Origin: Thermoleophilaceae bacterium
GTDB taxonomy: Bacteria > Actinomycetota > Thermoleophilia > Solirubrobacterales > Thermoleophilaceae
Assembly (NCBI GenBank): GCA_040901445.1
Contig: JBBDYQ010000007.1
Coordinates: 1 to 64,000, forward strand
DNA length: 64,000 bases
Reading direction: 5' to 3'
Part shown: positions 1 to 8,167 of the stretch, in pieces
Layout of the letters: the number at the start of each line of letters is the position of its first letter
Numbering within the stretch: the stretch's first letter is position 1
Translations under genes and position numbers: made by a program
Notes under the pieces: generated by a model
Seen by the model: the letters and a program-made list of their open reading frames with translations, nothing else
The model's database searches: none
Told to the model about the DNA's origin: nothing

Positions 1-965
<965 letters not shown>

Positions 966-1044
966 GGATTCTTTGATACCCGCGAACTTCGCGGCCAACT
1001 GTGCGGTTTTGAAGGCCCGGCGCAGAGCGCCGGTCTCGACCACT

Positions 1045-1160
1045 TTCGGTGGTCATAGCGAGGGGGAAACACCTCTTCCCATTCCGAACAGAGCAGTTAA
1101 GCCCCTCAGCGCCGATGGTACTTGGCTCGCAAGGGCCTGGGAGAGTAGGTCGCCGCCGAT
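1045..1160 (+). rRNA. 5S ribosomal RNA
   Basis: About 116 nt, lying 80 nt after the 23S end as in a standard 23S-5S operon. The closing helix I pairs CGGTGG (1047-1052) with CCGCCG (1153-1158). The conserved internal segment CCATTCCGAACAGAGCAGT (from 1079) and GAGAGTAGGTCGCCGCC near the 3' end identify it. Ends are set from the helix and may shift by 1-3 nt. Confidence 0.96.
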
Positions 1161-1168
1161 TAGCTTCA

Positions 1169-1193
1169 CGAGCCGCCCCGACGGGGCGGCTCG
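1169..1193 (+). terminator. rRNA operon terminator hairpin
   Basis: Perfect 11-bp GC-rich stem (CGAGCCGCCCC with its complement) around a GAC triloop, 8 nt after 5S. There is only a weak T stretch behind it, which is common in high-GC actinobacteria. It closes the rRNA operon. Confidence 0.85.
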
Positions 1194-1271
1194 TCGCGTT
1201 CCGGGCGCGCGGCACTGGCCCGGCGGGGCCCGCAGCACTCGCCCCGGCGCGCGCCCGGCGGCCGGCTTGAC

Positions 1272-1277
1272 TATCGT
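1272..1277 (+). promoter_or_regulatory. -10 box TATCGT for the 1287 gene
   Basis: TATCGT lies 9 nt before the ATG at 1287, which would place transcription start at or next to the start codon (leaderless). No clear -35 hexamer is seen. Confidence 0.5.
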
Positions 1278-1286
1278 GCCGCTCCG

Positions 1287-1664
1287 ATGTCAACGCTCGC
1301 GATTGTCCTGATCGTCATCGGCGTCGTCTTGGCGCTTCTGCTCCTGGGCGGGGCCATCGCGGCGCGCCGACGCACGGGTGGCGACTATGCCGAGCATGTG
1401 GCCCAGGCCGACCATGCGCTGGAGGCCGCCCGCGCGGCCGACCGCGGCTGGGACCGCGACGTTCTCGAGCGCACCGCGCGCGCCGCCCTCGACCAGGCGC
1501 GGCCCGGCTGGGGGTACGACGAGCTGCACCTCGTGCTCGTGGACGACCGCCCCGGCGTCGTGGACGACCGCGCCCACCTCGTGGCGATGGGGGACGGCTC
1601 GGAGGCACGGCTCGTGCTCACCCGTGAGGCCGGCGGCGAGTGGGTCGTGGAGGGCGTGGAGTAG
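1287..1664 (+). CDS. Small membrane-anchored protein of unknown function
   Basis: A 125-residue protein with one N-terminal membrane segment (about residues 4-25, rich in I, V and L), then RRR, indicating N-out/C-in topology with a soluble cytoplasmic part of about 95 residues. The soluble part is rich in Asp, Arg and Ala and carries a repeated DDRPGVV/DDRAHLV pattern near 86-100. No family is recognised. It starts a unit after the rRNA terminator, preceded by a TATCGT box 9 nt upstream and no Shine-Dalgarno sequence, so the message is probably leaderless. The next gene follows 15 nt later on the same strand. Confidence 0.8.
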   Translation: MSTLAIVLIVIGVVLALLLLGGAIAARRRTGGDYAEHVAQADHALEAARAADRGWDRDVLERTARAALDQARPGWGYDELHLVLVDDRPGVVDDRAHLVAMGDGSEARLVLTREAGGEWVVEGVE

Positions 1665-1679
1665 CCGGCGCGGTGAGCC

Positions 1680-2447
1680 ATGAGCGTCGCGGCCACACCC
1701 GTCCTCTGGCACATCGAGATCTCGCACTACAACGAGAAGGCGCGCTGGGCGCTGGACTGGAAGGGCGTGGAGCACGTCCGCAAGGCGCCGCAGCCGGGAT
1801 TGCACCCGCTGCGGGCCCGGCGCCTGACCGGTGGCGCCACGCTGCCCGTGCTCGAGCTTGACGGCCGTGCGATAGGCGATTCCACGCGGATCATCGCGGA
1901 GCTCGAGGCGCGCTTCCCGGATCCGCCGCTGTATCCGGCCGAGACGACGGATCGCCGGCGAGCGCTGGAGATCGAGGACTTCTTCGACGAGCAGGTGGCG
2001 CCGGATGTGCGGCGGCTGGTGTTCTTCCACGTGCTGAGCTCGCCGGGCGCCGCCGGCTCGATGGCCGAGCTCAGCCGGGCCGGCCCCCTGAAGGCGCGCG
2101 GGCTGCGGCTGGCGCTGCCGCTCGTCCGCCGGGATGTGAAGGCCCGCTACGGGGTGAGCGCCGAGGGTGCCGAGACCGCGCTCACCAAGATCCGGGCGGG
2201 GCTTGCGCGGATCGAGGATGACCTCCAGCCTGGCGGCCACCTCGTGGGCGATGGCTTCTCGGTGGCCGACCTGACGGCCGCGGCCATCCTCGCGCCGCTG
2301 GCGCGGCCGCGGGAGTACCCCTACCCGTTCCCGACGGTGCCGCCGTCGGTCCACGAGATCCGGGAGTCGCTCGAGGGCCGTGCCCTGGAATGGGTGCGCG
2401 AGACCTACGCCCGCCACCGGCCGCCCTCCGCCGAGGTCGGCAGCTAG
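1680..2447 (+). CDS. Glutathione S-transferase-like protein
   Basis: 255 residues with a GST layout. The N-terminal thioredoxin-like half contains ISHYNEKARWAL (active-site helix region), GGATLPVLELDG (cis-Pro glutathione-site loop, near 50-62) and DSTRIIAELE. The C-terminal half is all-helical with VADLTAAAILAPL (about 195-207), the usual N-capping-box position. There is no active-site Cys in the N-terminal motif, so a Ser/Tyr-type or non-catalytic role is possible. Most actinobacteria make mycothiol rather than glutathione, so the thiol substrate is uncertain. Likely cotranscribed with the 1287 gene. Confidence 0.85.
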   Translation: MSVAATPVLWHIEISHYNEKARWALDWKGVEHVRKAPQPGLHPLRARRLTGGATLPVLELDGRAIGDSTRIIAELEARFPDPPLYPAETTDRRRALEIEDFFDEQVAPDVRRLVFFHVLSSPGAAGSMAELSRAGPLKARGLRLALPLVRRDVKARYGVSAEGAETALTKIRAGLARIEDDLQPGGHLVGDGFSVADLTAAAILAPLARPREYPYPFPTVPPSVHEIRESLEGRALEWVRETYARHRPPSAEVGS

Positions 2448-2492
2448 AGCTAGCACCGCCGGTCAGGCTGGGCACACGCCGGCGGCGCCGGT

Positions 2493-2675
2493 ATGCGAAC
2501 GCGCACGCGGGAGCACGGTGCCGGGCCGGCGCGCCGGCCAGTCCCAGCCGCACGACACGGGCGCCCGCGGCTCTACGTCGACCTCCTCGACGCCGAACTC
2601 GCCGAGCGTGGCGAACTCCACGGCGACGTCGAGGCTCCGTACGAGCCGGCGGCGCAGCGGGCGAGAGGGGGGTGA
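2493..2675 (+). CDS. Possible small protein, low confidence
   Basis: The 330-bp gap 2448-2777 between the GST gene and the convergent secreted gene holds one 60-codon frame whose second half (YVDLLDAELAERG and onward) has the codon pattern of neighbouring genes. There is no recognisable domain, no clear ribosome site and an Arg-rich N-terminus. It may be a real short protein, a remnant or chance. Nothing else is seen in the gap. Confidence 0.2.
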   Translation: MRTRTREHGAGPARRPVPAARHGRPRLYVDLLDAELAERGELHGDVEAPYEPAAQRARGG

Positions 2676-2777
2676 GGCGAATGAGAGCGGGCCCGGGAAC
2701 ATGTGTTCGCAAGGCTAGGGAGCGCGTCAGACGGAAGCGGCCCAGGGCTGCAAGATCGCTTGCAGTGGGCCGGGGGC

Positions 2778-4262
2778 TCAGCGCGTGCGCAGCGTGACCG
2801 TGCGCGAGGTGCCGCCCACGGTGCCGTCCGTGTAGCGGTAGCGGTACTGGCCGCTGCGGGCGCGGACGGACCTGCGGAAGTACCCGCGCGAGTTGGTGCG
2901 CACCTCGGCGAGCCGGCGGAACGCACCGCGCCTGGCGCTGCGGTACTCGATGACCACCTGGTGGCGGCCGCCCGGGCGCGCGTGACCCCAGAGGCTCACA
3001 CGGCGGCCGCGCCGCGGCCGCGTGGTGGACGGCACGAGCGGATGGGCGAAGGAGCGGAAGGCCGGCTTGGGCCGCTGGTCGCGGAACAGCAGGCCGCTCT
3101 GGAACTCGTTGAATGCGTCCGCGCCCTGACCGACGGCGCCGTCGGTCAGCCGGAACTGGTTGATGCCCCGCACGCGCGGGGTGCGCCAGGCGGTGAACGC
3201 CGCGTCCTGGATCCAGCGGTTCTGGCGCGACAGCGGGATGCCGGCGAAGGGGTCCGGCGGATCGGTCTGGTAGCCGAACTCCGTGTAGTAGACGTCGAGG
3301 CGGCGGCCCGACGACGCGCGGATGGCCCGCCGGCGGGTGAGGCCGTCGAGCGTGCGCAGCAGCCGCCGCCAGTCGCCTATGGCGGCGTCGTCACGTCGTG
3401 GCGAGCGCGAGCGCGGCGAGCGGAACAGCTGGTAGGGGTGGTGGCCGATGGCGTCGGCGGGGACCGGCTCGAAGCCGCGGCAGCGCCCCGAGCGCACGTT
3501 GCGGAAGCGCGTGCTCACACAGCCCATCTCGCGCAGGAACTTGAGCGGCCGGATGGGCCGGGTGGTGCCGCGGTCGTCGCGGCCGCTGGGCGCGAGCTCG
3601 CCGATGAGCACGAGCGAGTCCGGTGCCGCGGCCTTGATGACCGGGTAGGCAGCCTGCACGAGCTCGCGGTAGAGGTGGGGGGAGACGGAGCCGCGGCGAT
3701 CGCTCTGGGGCTGCAGCCAGGCGCCCTGATTGGGCTCGTTGTAGATGCCGAAGTGGTCCACGAAGGCCCCGTAGCGAGCGGCGACGGCGAACGCGAAGGC
3801 GGCGTACTCGGCCGGCTTGGGGCGCCAGACGTCGTTGCGCCTGCTGGGCTGCTCGGAGGCCCAGTACGGGAACGGGCTCGAGATCGAGATCATCACCGTC
3901 AGACCGTGCTCCGCGGCGGAGGAGACCACGGCGTCGAGCTGGCCCCAGTTGTATCCGGCGGCCGTGTGGTCGGCGCCGTCGAAGCCGCTCGGCTTGCGCC
4001 TCGACGTGGGGCGCGGGGCGATCTGGTTCCAGAAGGCCGACACGCGCACGCGATCCACGCCGAGGGCGCGGAAGATGGTCATCGACGCGTCGACGTTCGC
4101 GCGCGAGTTCCCGAGCAGGAGCTGGTCGTCCATGATCGAGACCTCGAGGTCGCGCGCGGCGTGGGCCGGAGCGGCCGCGCCGAGGAGCGCGGCGAGCGCG
4201 AGCAGCGCCGCGAGCGTGCGCCTTGGAGCGTGGAGTCTGGGCATGCGGACGGGTTCAGCCAT
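2778..4262 (-). CDS. Secreted glycoside-hydrolase-like TIM-barrel protein, paralog 1
   Basis: 494 residues. A signal peptide (about 1-36, ending APAHA) is followed by a barrel domain typical of clan GH-A glycosidases (GH5/GH39-like). The predicted acid/base Glu is in NEPN (E176) and the nucleophile Glu in TEFG (E328); HHPY (about 274-277) and FW near 77-78 also fit. From about 390 a beta-rich domain contains paired Arg/Tyr strands and could be an Ig-like or surface-binding module. Two clear paralogs lie at 47.0-50.2 kb. ATG 4262 is used; ATG 4244 would shorten the pre-signal region by six residues. The 91-bp divergent spacer to the thioesterase gene should hold its promoter. Substrate unknown. 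Confidence 0.8.
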   Translation of the reverse strand: MAEPVRMPRLHAPRRTLAALLALAALLGAAAPAHAARDLEVSIMDDQLLLGNSRANVDASMTIFRALGVDRVRVSAFWNQIAPRPTSRRKPSGFDGADHTAAGYNWGQLDAVVSSAAEHGLTVMISISSPFPYWASEQPSRRNDVWRPKPAEYAAFAFAVAARYGAFVDHFGIYNEPNQGAWLQPQSDRRGSVSPHLYRELVQAAYPVIKAAAPDSLVLIGELAPSGRDDRGTTRPIRPLKFLREMGCVSTRFRNVRSGRCRGFEPVPADAIGHHPYQLFRSPRSRSPRRDDAAIGDWRRLLRTLDGLTRRRAIRASSGRRLDVYYTEFGYQTDPPDPFAGIPLSRQNRWIQDAAFTAWRTPRVRGINQFRLTDGAVGQGADAFNEFQSGLLFRDQRPKPAFRSFAHPLVPSTTRPRRGRRVSLWGHARPGGRHQVVIEYRSARRGAFRRLAEVRTNSRGYFRRSVRARSGQYRYRYTDGTVGGTSRTVTLRTR

Positions 4263-4339
4263 CGGGCGCCTCTACAACCCGCGGCGGCTACTGAAGGTTT
4301 CGGCGCTACAGAGGCAAACTTGAGCGCTGTCGGCGCCGG

Positions 4340-4345
4340 TAGGCT
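4340..4345 (+). promoter_or_regulatory. -10 box TAGGCT for the 4354 gene
   Basis: TAGGCT sits 8 nt before GTG 4354 in the divergent spacer, fitting a leaderless transcript. Confidence 0.45.
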
Positions 4346-4353
4346 CCACCCTC

Positions 4354-4773
4354 GTGAGCCCGCCATTCTCCCACCGGCTGCGCGCACGCTACTCGGAGTG
4401 CGACATGCAGGGGGCGGTGTTCAACGCCCACTACCTGAGCTACTTCGACGTGGCCATCACCGAGCTCTGGCGTGAGGCCTACGGGCCCTGGGAGGAGCTG
4501 ACGGCGAGCGGCGTCGACATGGTCGTGGCGGAGGCCAACGTCCGCTACCGCTCACCGCTGCGCTTCGACGACGAGTTCGACGTCGAGGTGGTGGTGGAGA
4601 AGATCGGCACCACGGCGATCACCACCCGCCTGACGATCGTCCGCGCCGGCGAGCGCCTCACCGAAGGCCGCCTGCGCCACGTCGTCATCGACATCGCGTC
4701 CAGGGACAAGACCGCCATCCCCGATGACCTGCGCCGTGCGATCGAGGCCTACGCGGCGGAGCCCGCGCGGTGA
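4354..4773 (+). CDS. Acyl-CoA thioesterase, 4HBT hotdog family
   Basis: 139 residues with the 4-hydroxybenzoyl-CoA thioesterase fold. The catalytic helix region reads YSECDMQGAVFNAHYLSYFD (residues 11-30), where D15 and the N-H pair match the family's active-site Asp and following helix. VRYRSPLRFDDEF and the strand TAITTRLTI follow. It probably hydrolyses a short- or medium-chain acyl-CoA; the substrate cannot be told. Start is GTG 4354, preceded by a leaderless-type -10 box. Its TGA overlaps the GTG of the next gene (GTGA at 4770-4773), so the two are translationally coupled. Confidence 0.88.
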   Translation: MSPPFSHRLRARYSECDMQGAVFNAHYLSYFDVAITELWREAYGPWEELTASGVDMVVAEANVRYRSPLRFDDEFDVEVVVEKIGTTAITTRLTIVRAGERLTEGRLRHVVIDIASRDKTAIPDDLRRAIEAYAAEPAR

Positions 4774-5795
4774 TCCACCTCCGGATCGTCGCCCCGGCCC
4801 ACAGCTCCCACCAGGCCCTCGAGCTGCTCAAGCGCAGCGAGTCGGTGATCAACGTCGTGCACCTGCACCGCGCGGCCGCCAAGCCCGAGGGCGACGTGAT
4901 CCTCTGCGACGTCGTGCGCGAGGACGTGAGCATCATCCTCAGCGACCTGCGCGAGCTCGAGATCCACAAGCAGGGCTCGATCGCGATGGAGGTGATCGAC
5001 CTCGAGCTGTCCGAGCGCGCGGAGGAGGCGGAGAAGGCCGCGCCGGGCGCGCCGTCCGACGCCGTCATCTGGGAGGAGGTCGAGGCGCGCACCTCGGAGG
5101 AGACCGAGCTGTCCGGCACATTCGTGGCGTTCATGACGCTCGCGATGCTGATCGCGATGGTGGGCATCATGCTCGACTCCACCATCCTCATCATCGGGGC
5201 CATGGTGGTGGGCCCCGAGTTCGGGCCGATCGCGGGGTTCTGCGTCGCGGTGGTGCAGCGACGCGGCCCACTGGCGCGGCGCTCGCTCAAGGCACTCGCG
5301 GTGGGGTTCCCGATCGGGATTCTCGTGACCTTCTGCGTCACGCTCGTGCTCAAGTGGCTGGGCCTGCCGCCGGAGTCCTTCGAGGAGGGCGAGCAGCGCT
5401 TCACGCAGTTCATCGCCCATCCCGACTTCTTCTCCTTCCTCGTGGCGTTCCTGGCGGGCACCGCCGGGGTGCTCTCGCTGACCTCCGCGAAGTCCGGCGC
5501 GCTCGTGGGCGTCCTGATCTCCGTCACCACCATCCCCGCGGCGGCCAACATCGGCGTGGCGGCGGCGTACACGGACTGGAACGAGTTCGGTGGCGCCGTG
5601 ACCCAGCTCGCCGTGAACCTCGGCATGATCGGGCTCGCCGGCATCGGCACGCTGGCGCTGCAGCGCCGCCTGTACGTGCGCAGGCGGCGTCGCCACCTGC
5701 TCGGCCCGGAGCGCCAGGCGGCCGGGCTGCCCTACGCGCGCAGCGCGCGGGGATCGATGGTGGTGGACGTGAGCCGGTTCCGGAAGAAGCCGTAG
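4770..5795 (+). CDS. DUF389 family membrane protein
   Basis: 341 residues. The N-terminal ~100 residues are soluble (ferredoxin-like, with VNVVHL-type strands), followed by the DUF389 membrane domain: about five helices from residue 115, with the family hallmarks LIIGAMVVGPEFGPI (about 148-162) and LAGTAGVLSLTS. The C-terminal tail is basic. The family is widespread in actinobacteria and has no settled function. Coupled by GTGA to the upstream thioesterase. Converges with the IDH-family gene 9 nt away. Confidence 0.88.
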   Translation: MIHLRIVAPAHSSHQALELLKRSESVINVVHLHRAAAKPEGDVILCDVVREDVSIILSDLRELEIHKQGSIAMEVIDLELSERAEEAEKAAPGAPSDAVIWEEVEARTSEETELSGTFVAFMTLAMLIAMVGIMLDSTILIIGAMVVGPEFGPIAGFCVAVVQRRGPLARRSLKALAVGFPIGILVTFCVTLVLKWLGLPPESFEEGEQRFTQFIAHPDFFSFLVAFLAGTAGVLSLTSAKSGALVGVLISVTTIPAAANIGVAAAYTDWNEFGGAVTQLAVNLGMIGLAGIGTLALQRRLYVRRRRRHLLGPERQAAGLPYARSARGSMVVDVSRFRKKP

Positions 5796-5804
5796 GCCCG
5801 CGGG

Positions 5805-6899
5805 CTAAACGGTCGAGCCGAGGGAGGACCAGATGTCGATCTTGGTCCGCACCCGCCCGATCACCTCGTCCGTGAACTCGGTGGTGGTCGCGTGGCCGCC
5901 GAGGTCCGGGGTGCGCACGCCGGTGGCGGTGGCCTCGAGCACGGACTCGTAGATCGCCCGGGACGCCAGGTCCGCCTCGGGGACGCCGCTCTCCGCGACG
6001 TAGTGGAGCAGCGCGGCGCCCGCCATGATCATCGCCATCGGATTGGCGATGTCCTTGCCCAGCAGCGCGGGCGCCGTGCCGTGCGGCGCCTCGGCCATCA
6101 CGGTGCGCGGCTCGTGGTCCTCGTCGAAGGAGAGCAGGACCGACTCCGCCCCGGCGATCGAGCCGAACAGCGGCAGCACGAAGTCCGAGAGGCAGTCCCC
6201 GTCGCGGTTGAGCGCCGGGATGACGAGCGGGGCGTCGGCGGCGCCGCTCACCAGACCGGCGTACGTGGCGTCGATCAGGACGGGCTGATAGGGCACCTCG
6301 GGGTTGCGCTCCGCGGCGGCGTCGAGCTCCTCCTTGAGCATGCCCTCGTACACGGGGCTCACCGTCCACTTGGGCCCGCCGTACACGCGCCCGTGGATCT
6401 TCCTCGCGGTGCGGAAGCTGTACTCGGCCACGGCGTGGCACACGGAGCGGCTGACAACCTCGGTGCGGAAGGCCAGCTCGTCGCCGTCGCGCTCCTCCCG
6501 CCCCTCCTCGGCGCCGTAGGCGTCGCCCACCGCCATCCGGACGACCGCGATCGGGTAGTGCACGCCCGCCACCGGCGTGACGCCCGGGATGCGGCGGCCG
6601 GTTCGGATGATGACCTTGCCGTCCACCGCCTCGCGCAGGATGCGGTTGGGGCTGCCAACGTCGTCCTTGCCCTCGGGCGTGATCGTGGGCGCCTTGAGGC
6701 TGAAGCGCGCGTCGCGCATTGCCTTGGCGGCGGCCAGCACCACGTCATTGCCGGTGCGGCGGCGGTTGTCGAGCGCGAGGTCGAAGCGCTCGATCGAGAC
6801 GTCCACCCTGCACACGCCGGGGTCGAGCACGCGCAGCGCCTGCTCCAGCAGCTCCTGCCCGGTCTCGTCTCCTTCCAGGACAATGATCCGGACGCCCAT
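5805..6899 (-). CDS. Isocitrate/isopropylmalate dehydrogenase-family enzyme
   Basis: 364 residues. The N-terminus VRIIVLEGDETGQELL matches the family's first strand and helix. GSPNRILREAVDGKVIIRTGR is the substrate-binding block. The catalytic Lys-region reads GPKWTVSPVYEG, followed by the acidic metal site LIDATYAG, and EAPHGTAPALLGKDIANPMA is the NAD(P)-binding signature near the C-terminus. It carries out NAD(P)-linked oxidative decarboxylation of a 2-hydroxyacid such as isocitrate. The exact substrate is not certain because the sequence is not the standard Icd or LeuB type. Start ATG 6899 is chosen because the protein begins with the first conserved strand and a TAGAGT box lies 8 nt upstream. 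Its start codon overlaps that of the divergent gene. Confidence 0.82.
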   Translation of the reverse strand: MGVRIIVLEGDETGQELLEQALRVLDPGVCRVDVSIERFDLALDNRRRTGNDVVLAAAKAMRDARFSLKAPTITPEGKDDVGSPNRILREAVDGKVIIRTGRRIPGVTPVAGVHYPIAVVRMAVGDAYGAEEGREERDGDELAFRTEVVSRSVCHAVAEYSFRTARKIHGRVYGGPKWTVSPVYEGMLKEELDAAAERNPEVPYQPVLIDATYAGLVSGAADAPLVIPALNRDGDCLSDFVLPLFGSIAGAESVLLSFDEDHEPRTVMAEAPHGTAPALLGKDIANPMAMIMAGAALLHYVAESGVPEADLASRAIYESVLEATATGVRTPDLGGHATTTEFTDEVIGRVRTKIDIWSSLGSTV

Positions 6900-7197
6900 G
6901 CAGCCTGACTCTAACGATGGATGCAGCTGGTGCAGCCGCGGCCTGGACCCGGCCGACTGCTGGCTGCTGGCCGACCCCGCCGGCGGCCGCGCGGCCGCGT
7001 TCTGCCGCCTCGAGCACATCGTGCCGTGGGTCATTCGCGGACCCCGGTGGAGCCCGGGCGCGCCGGATCTGCCCGAGCACCCGGATGCCCGGCTCGTGCT
7101 GGTGCGCCGGCGCGGCGCCCACGCGATCGCCGAGGGCTTCGCCTCGGTGGGCGATCTGGCGGACTGGGCCAAGGCGGGCGGGCCGTGGGCGGCGTAG
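6898..7197 (+). CDS. Small CxxC protein of unknown function
   Basis: 99 residues beginning at ATG 6898, which overlaps the start codon of the divergent IDH-family gene (shared CATG, 6897-6900). The N-terminus has CSWC (residues 9-12) and further Cys at about 21 and 35 (FCRLEH), suggesting a metal-binding or treble-clef-like fold; VLVRRRGAHAIAEGF follows. Codon use is like neighbouring genes. No family is recognised. No ribosome site precedes the start, so the true start is uncertain. Confidence 0.55.
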   Translation: MQPDSNDGCSWCSRGLDPADCWLLADPAGGRAAAFCRLEHIVPWVIRGPRWSPGAPDLPEHPDARLVLVRRRGAHAIAEGFASVGDLADWAKAGGPWAA

Positions 7198-7276
7198 GGG
7201 TGGCGGATGCGCCGCGTATCCGTCAGAGTGACCGGCGCAGGATGCGGCGTACCGTGAGGGAGGGGAACCGGGCGGC

Positions 7277-8167
7277 ATGGATCCGCTGCTAGTGCTGTTC
7301 GGCCTCGGCGTGGGGGCGCTCATCGGCGCCACCGGCGTGGGTGGCGGCTCCGTGATGACCCCGCTGCTCATCCTCGCCTTCGGGACCACGCCCACCGTGG
7401 CGGTGGGCACCGACCTCGCCTACGGCGCGGTGACGAAGACCCTGGGCGGCTGGCGCCACCTGCGCATGGGCACGGTGGACACGCGCCTGTCGCTGTGGCT
7501 GGCCGCCGGCAGCGTGCCGGGCGCGCTGGGCGGCATCGCCACGCTCGAGTGGCTGCACGGGGCGCACGGGGACGCCTTCGACGACGCCCTGCTGATGGCC
7601 ATCGGCGTGGCCGTGCTCGTCACCGGGATCGTCGTGCTCGGCCGCACGCTGTTCATGCCGGGCGCGCGCGACTCCGAGCGCGACGAGGCCGACCTGGCGG
7701 GCAGGCGCGGGCTCGGCGCTGCGGCGCTCGGGCTGGTGATCGGCTTCGTGATCGGCGCGACCTCGGTGGGCAGCGGCGCGCTCATCGCCGTCGGGCTGAT
7801 CCTGCTCTTCCGGCTGACGCCCCGCCGCGTCGTGGGCACTGACGTCTTCCACGCCGCCATACTGCTGTGGGTGGCCGCCCTGGCCCATCTCGCGAGCGGC
7901 AACGTCGACCTCCTTCTCGGGCTGAACATCCTGCTCGGCTCGCTGCCGGGGGTCTGGCTCGGCACGCACGTCTCGGCGCGCCTCCCCGAGGCGGGGCTGC
8001 GGCTTGCGCTGGGCGTGGTGCTGCTCGGCGCCGGAATCGCGGTGTTCGCCAAGGCGGGCTCCCAGGTCCCGGTGGCCGTGCTCGTGGGCGCCGGTGCCGC
8101 GCTGGCGGCCGGGGGATGGGCCGCCCGCTCCCACCGGAGCCGCCGCCAGGTGGTGCGGGCGTCGTGA
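7277..8167 (+). CDS. TSUP/TauE-SafE family transporter, probable sulfur anion permease
   Basis: 296 residues, about eight membrane segments. It has the two TSUP repeats: GVGALIGATGVGGGSVMTPLL near the N-terminus and GLVIGFVIGATSVGSGALI at about 155-173. The family exports or imports sulfite, sulfonates or sulfate. Its GTGA overlap with the sulfate-activation gene cysNC argues for sulfate or sulfite handling. A GAGGGAGGGG ribosome site is at 7256-7265 and a possible -10 TACCGT at 7250. The C-terminal tail is basic. Confidence 0.88.
   Translation: MDPLLVLFGLGVGALIGATGVGGGSVMTPLLILAFGTTPTVAVGTDLAYGAVTKTLGGWRHLRMGTVDTRLSLWLAAGSVPGALGGIATLEWLHGAHGDAFDDALLMAIGVAVLVTGIVVLGRTLFMPGARDSERDEADLAGRRGLGAAALGLVIGFVIGATSVGSGALIAVGLILLFRLTPRRVVGTDVFHAAILLWVAALAHLASGNVDLLLGLNILLGSLPGVWLGTHVSARLPEAGLRLALGVVLLGAGIAVFAKAGSQVPVAVLVGAGAALAAGGWAARSHRSRRQVVRAS

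Noticed and set aside
2703-4475. 590-codon plus-strand frame opposite the first glycosidase-like gene
   Set aside because: It is antisense to a gene with signal peptide and catalytic motifs and has no domain of its own.
5805-7172. Longer 455-codon start for the IDH-family gene
   Set aside because: The extra N-terminus is antisense to the small CxxC gene and precedes the first Rossmann-like strand; ATG 6899 has a -10 box at the right distance.
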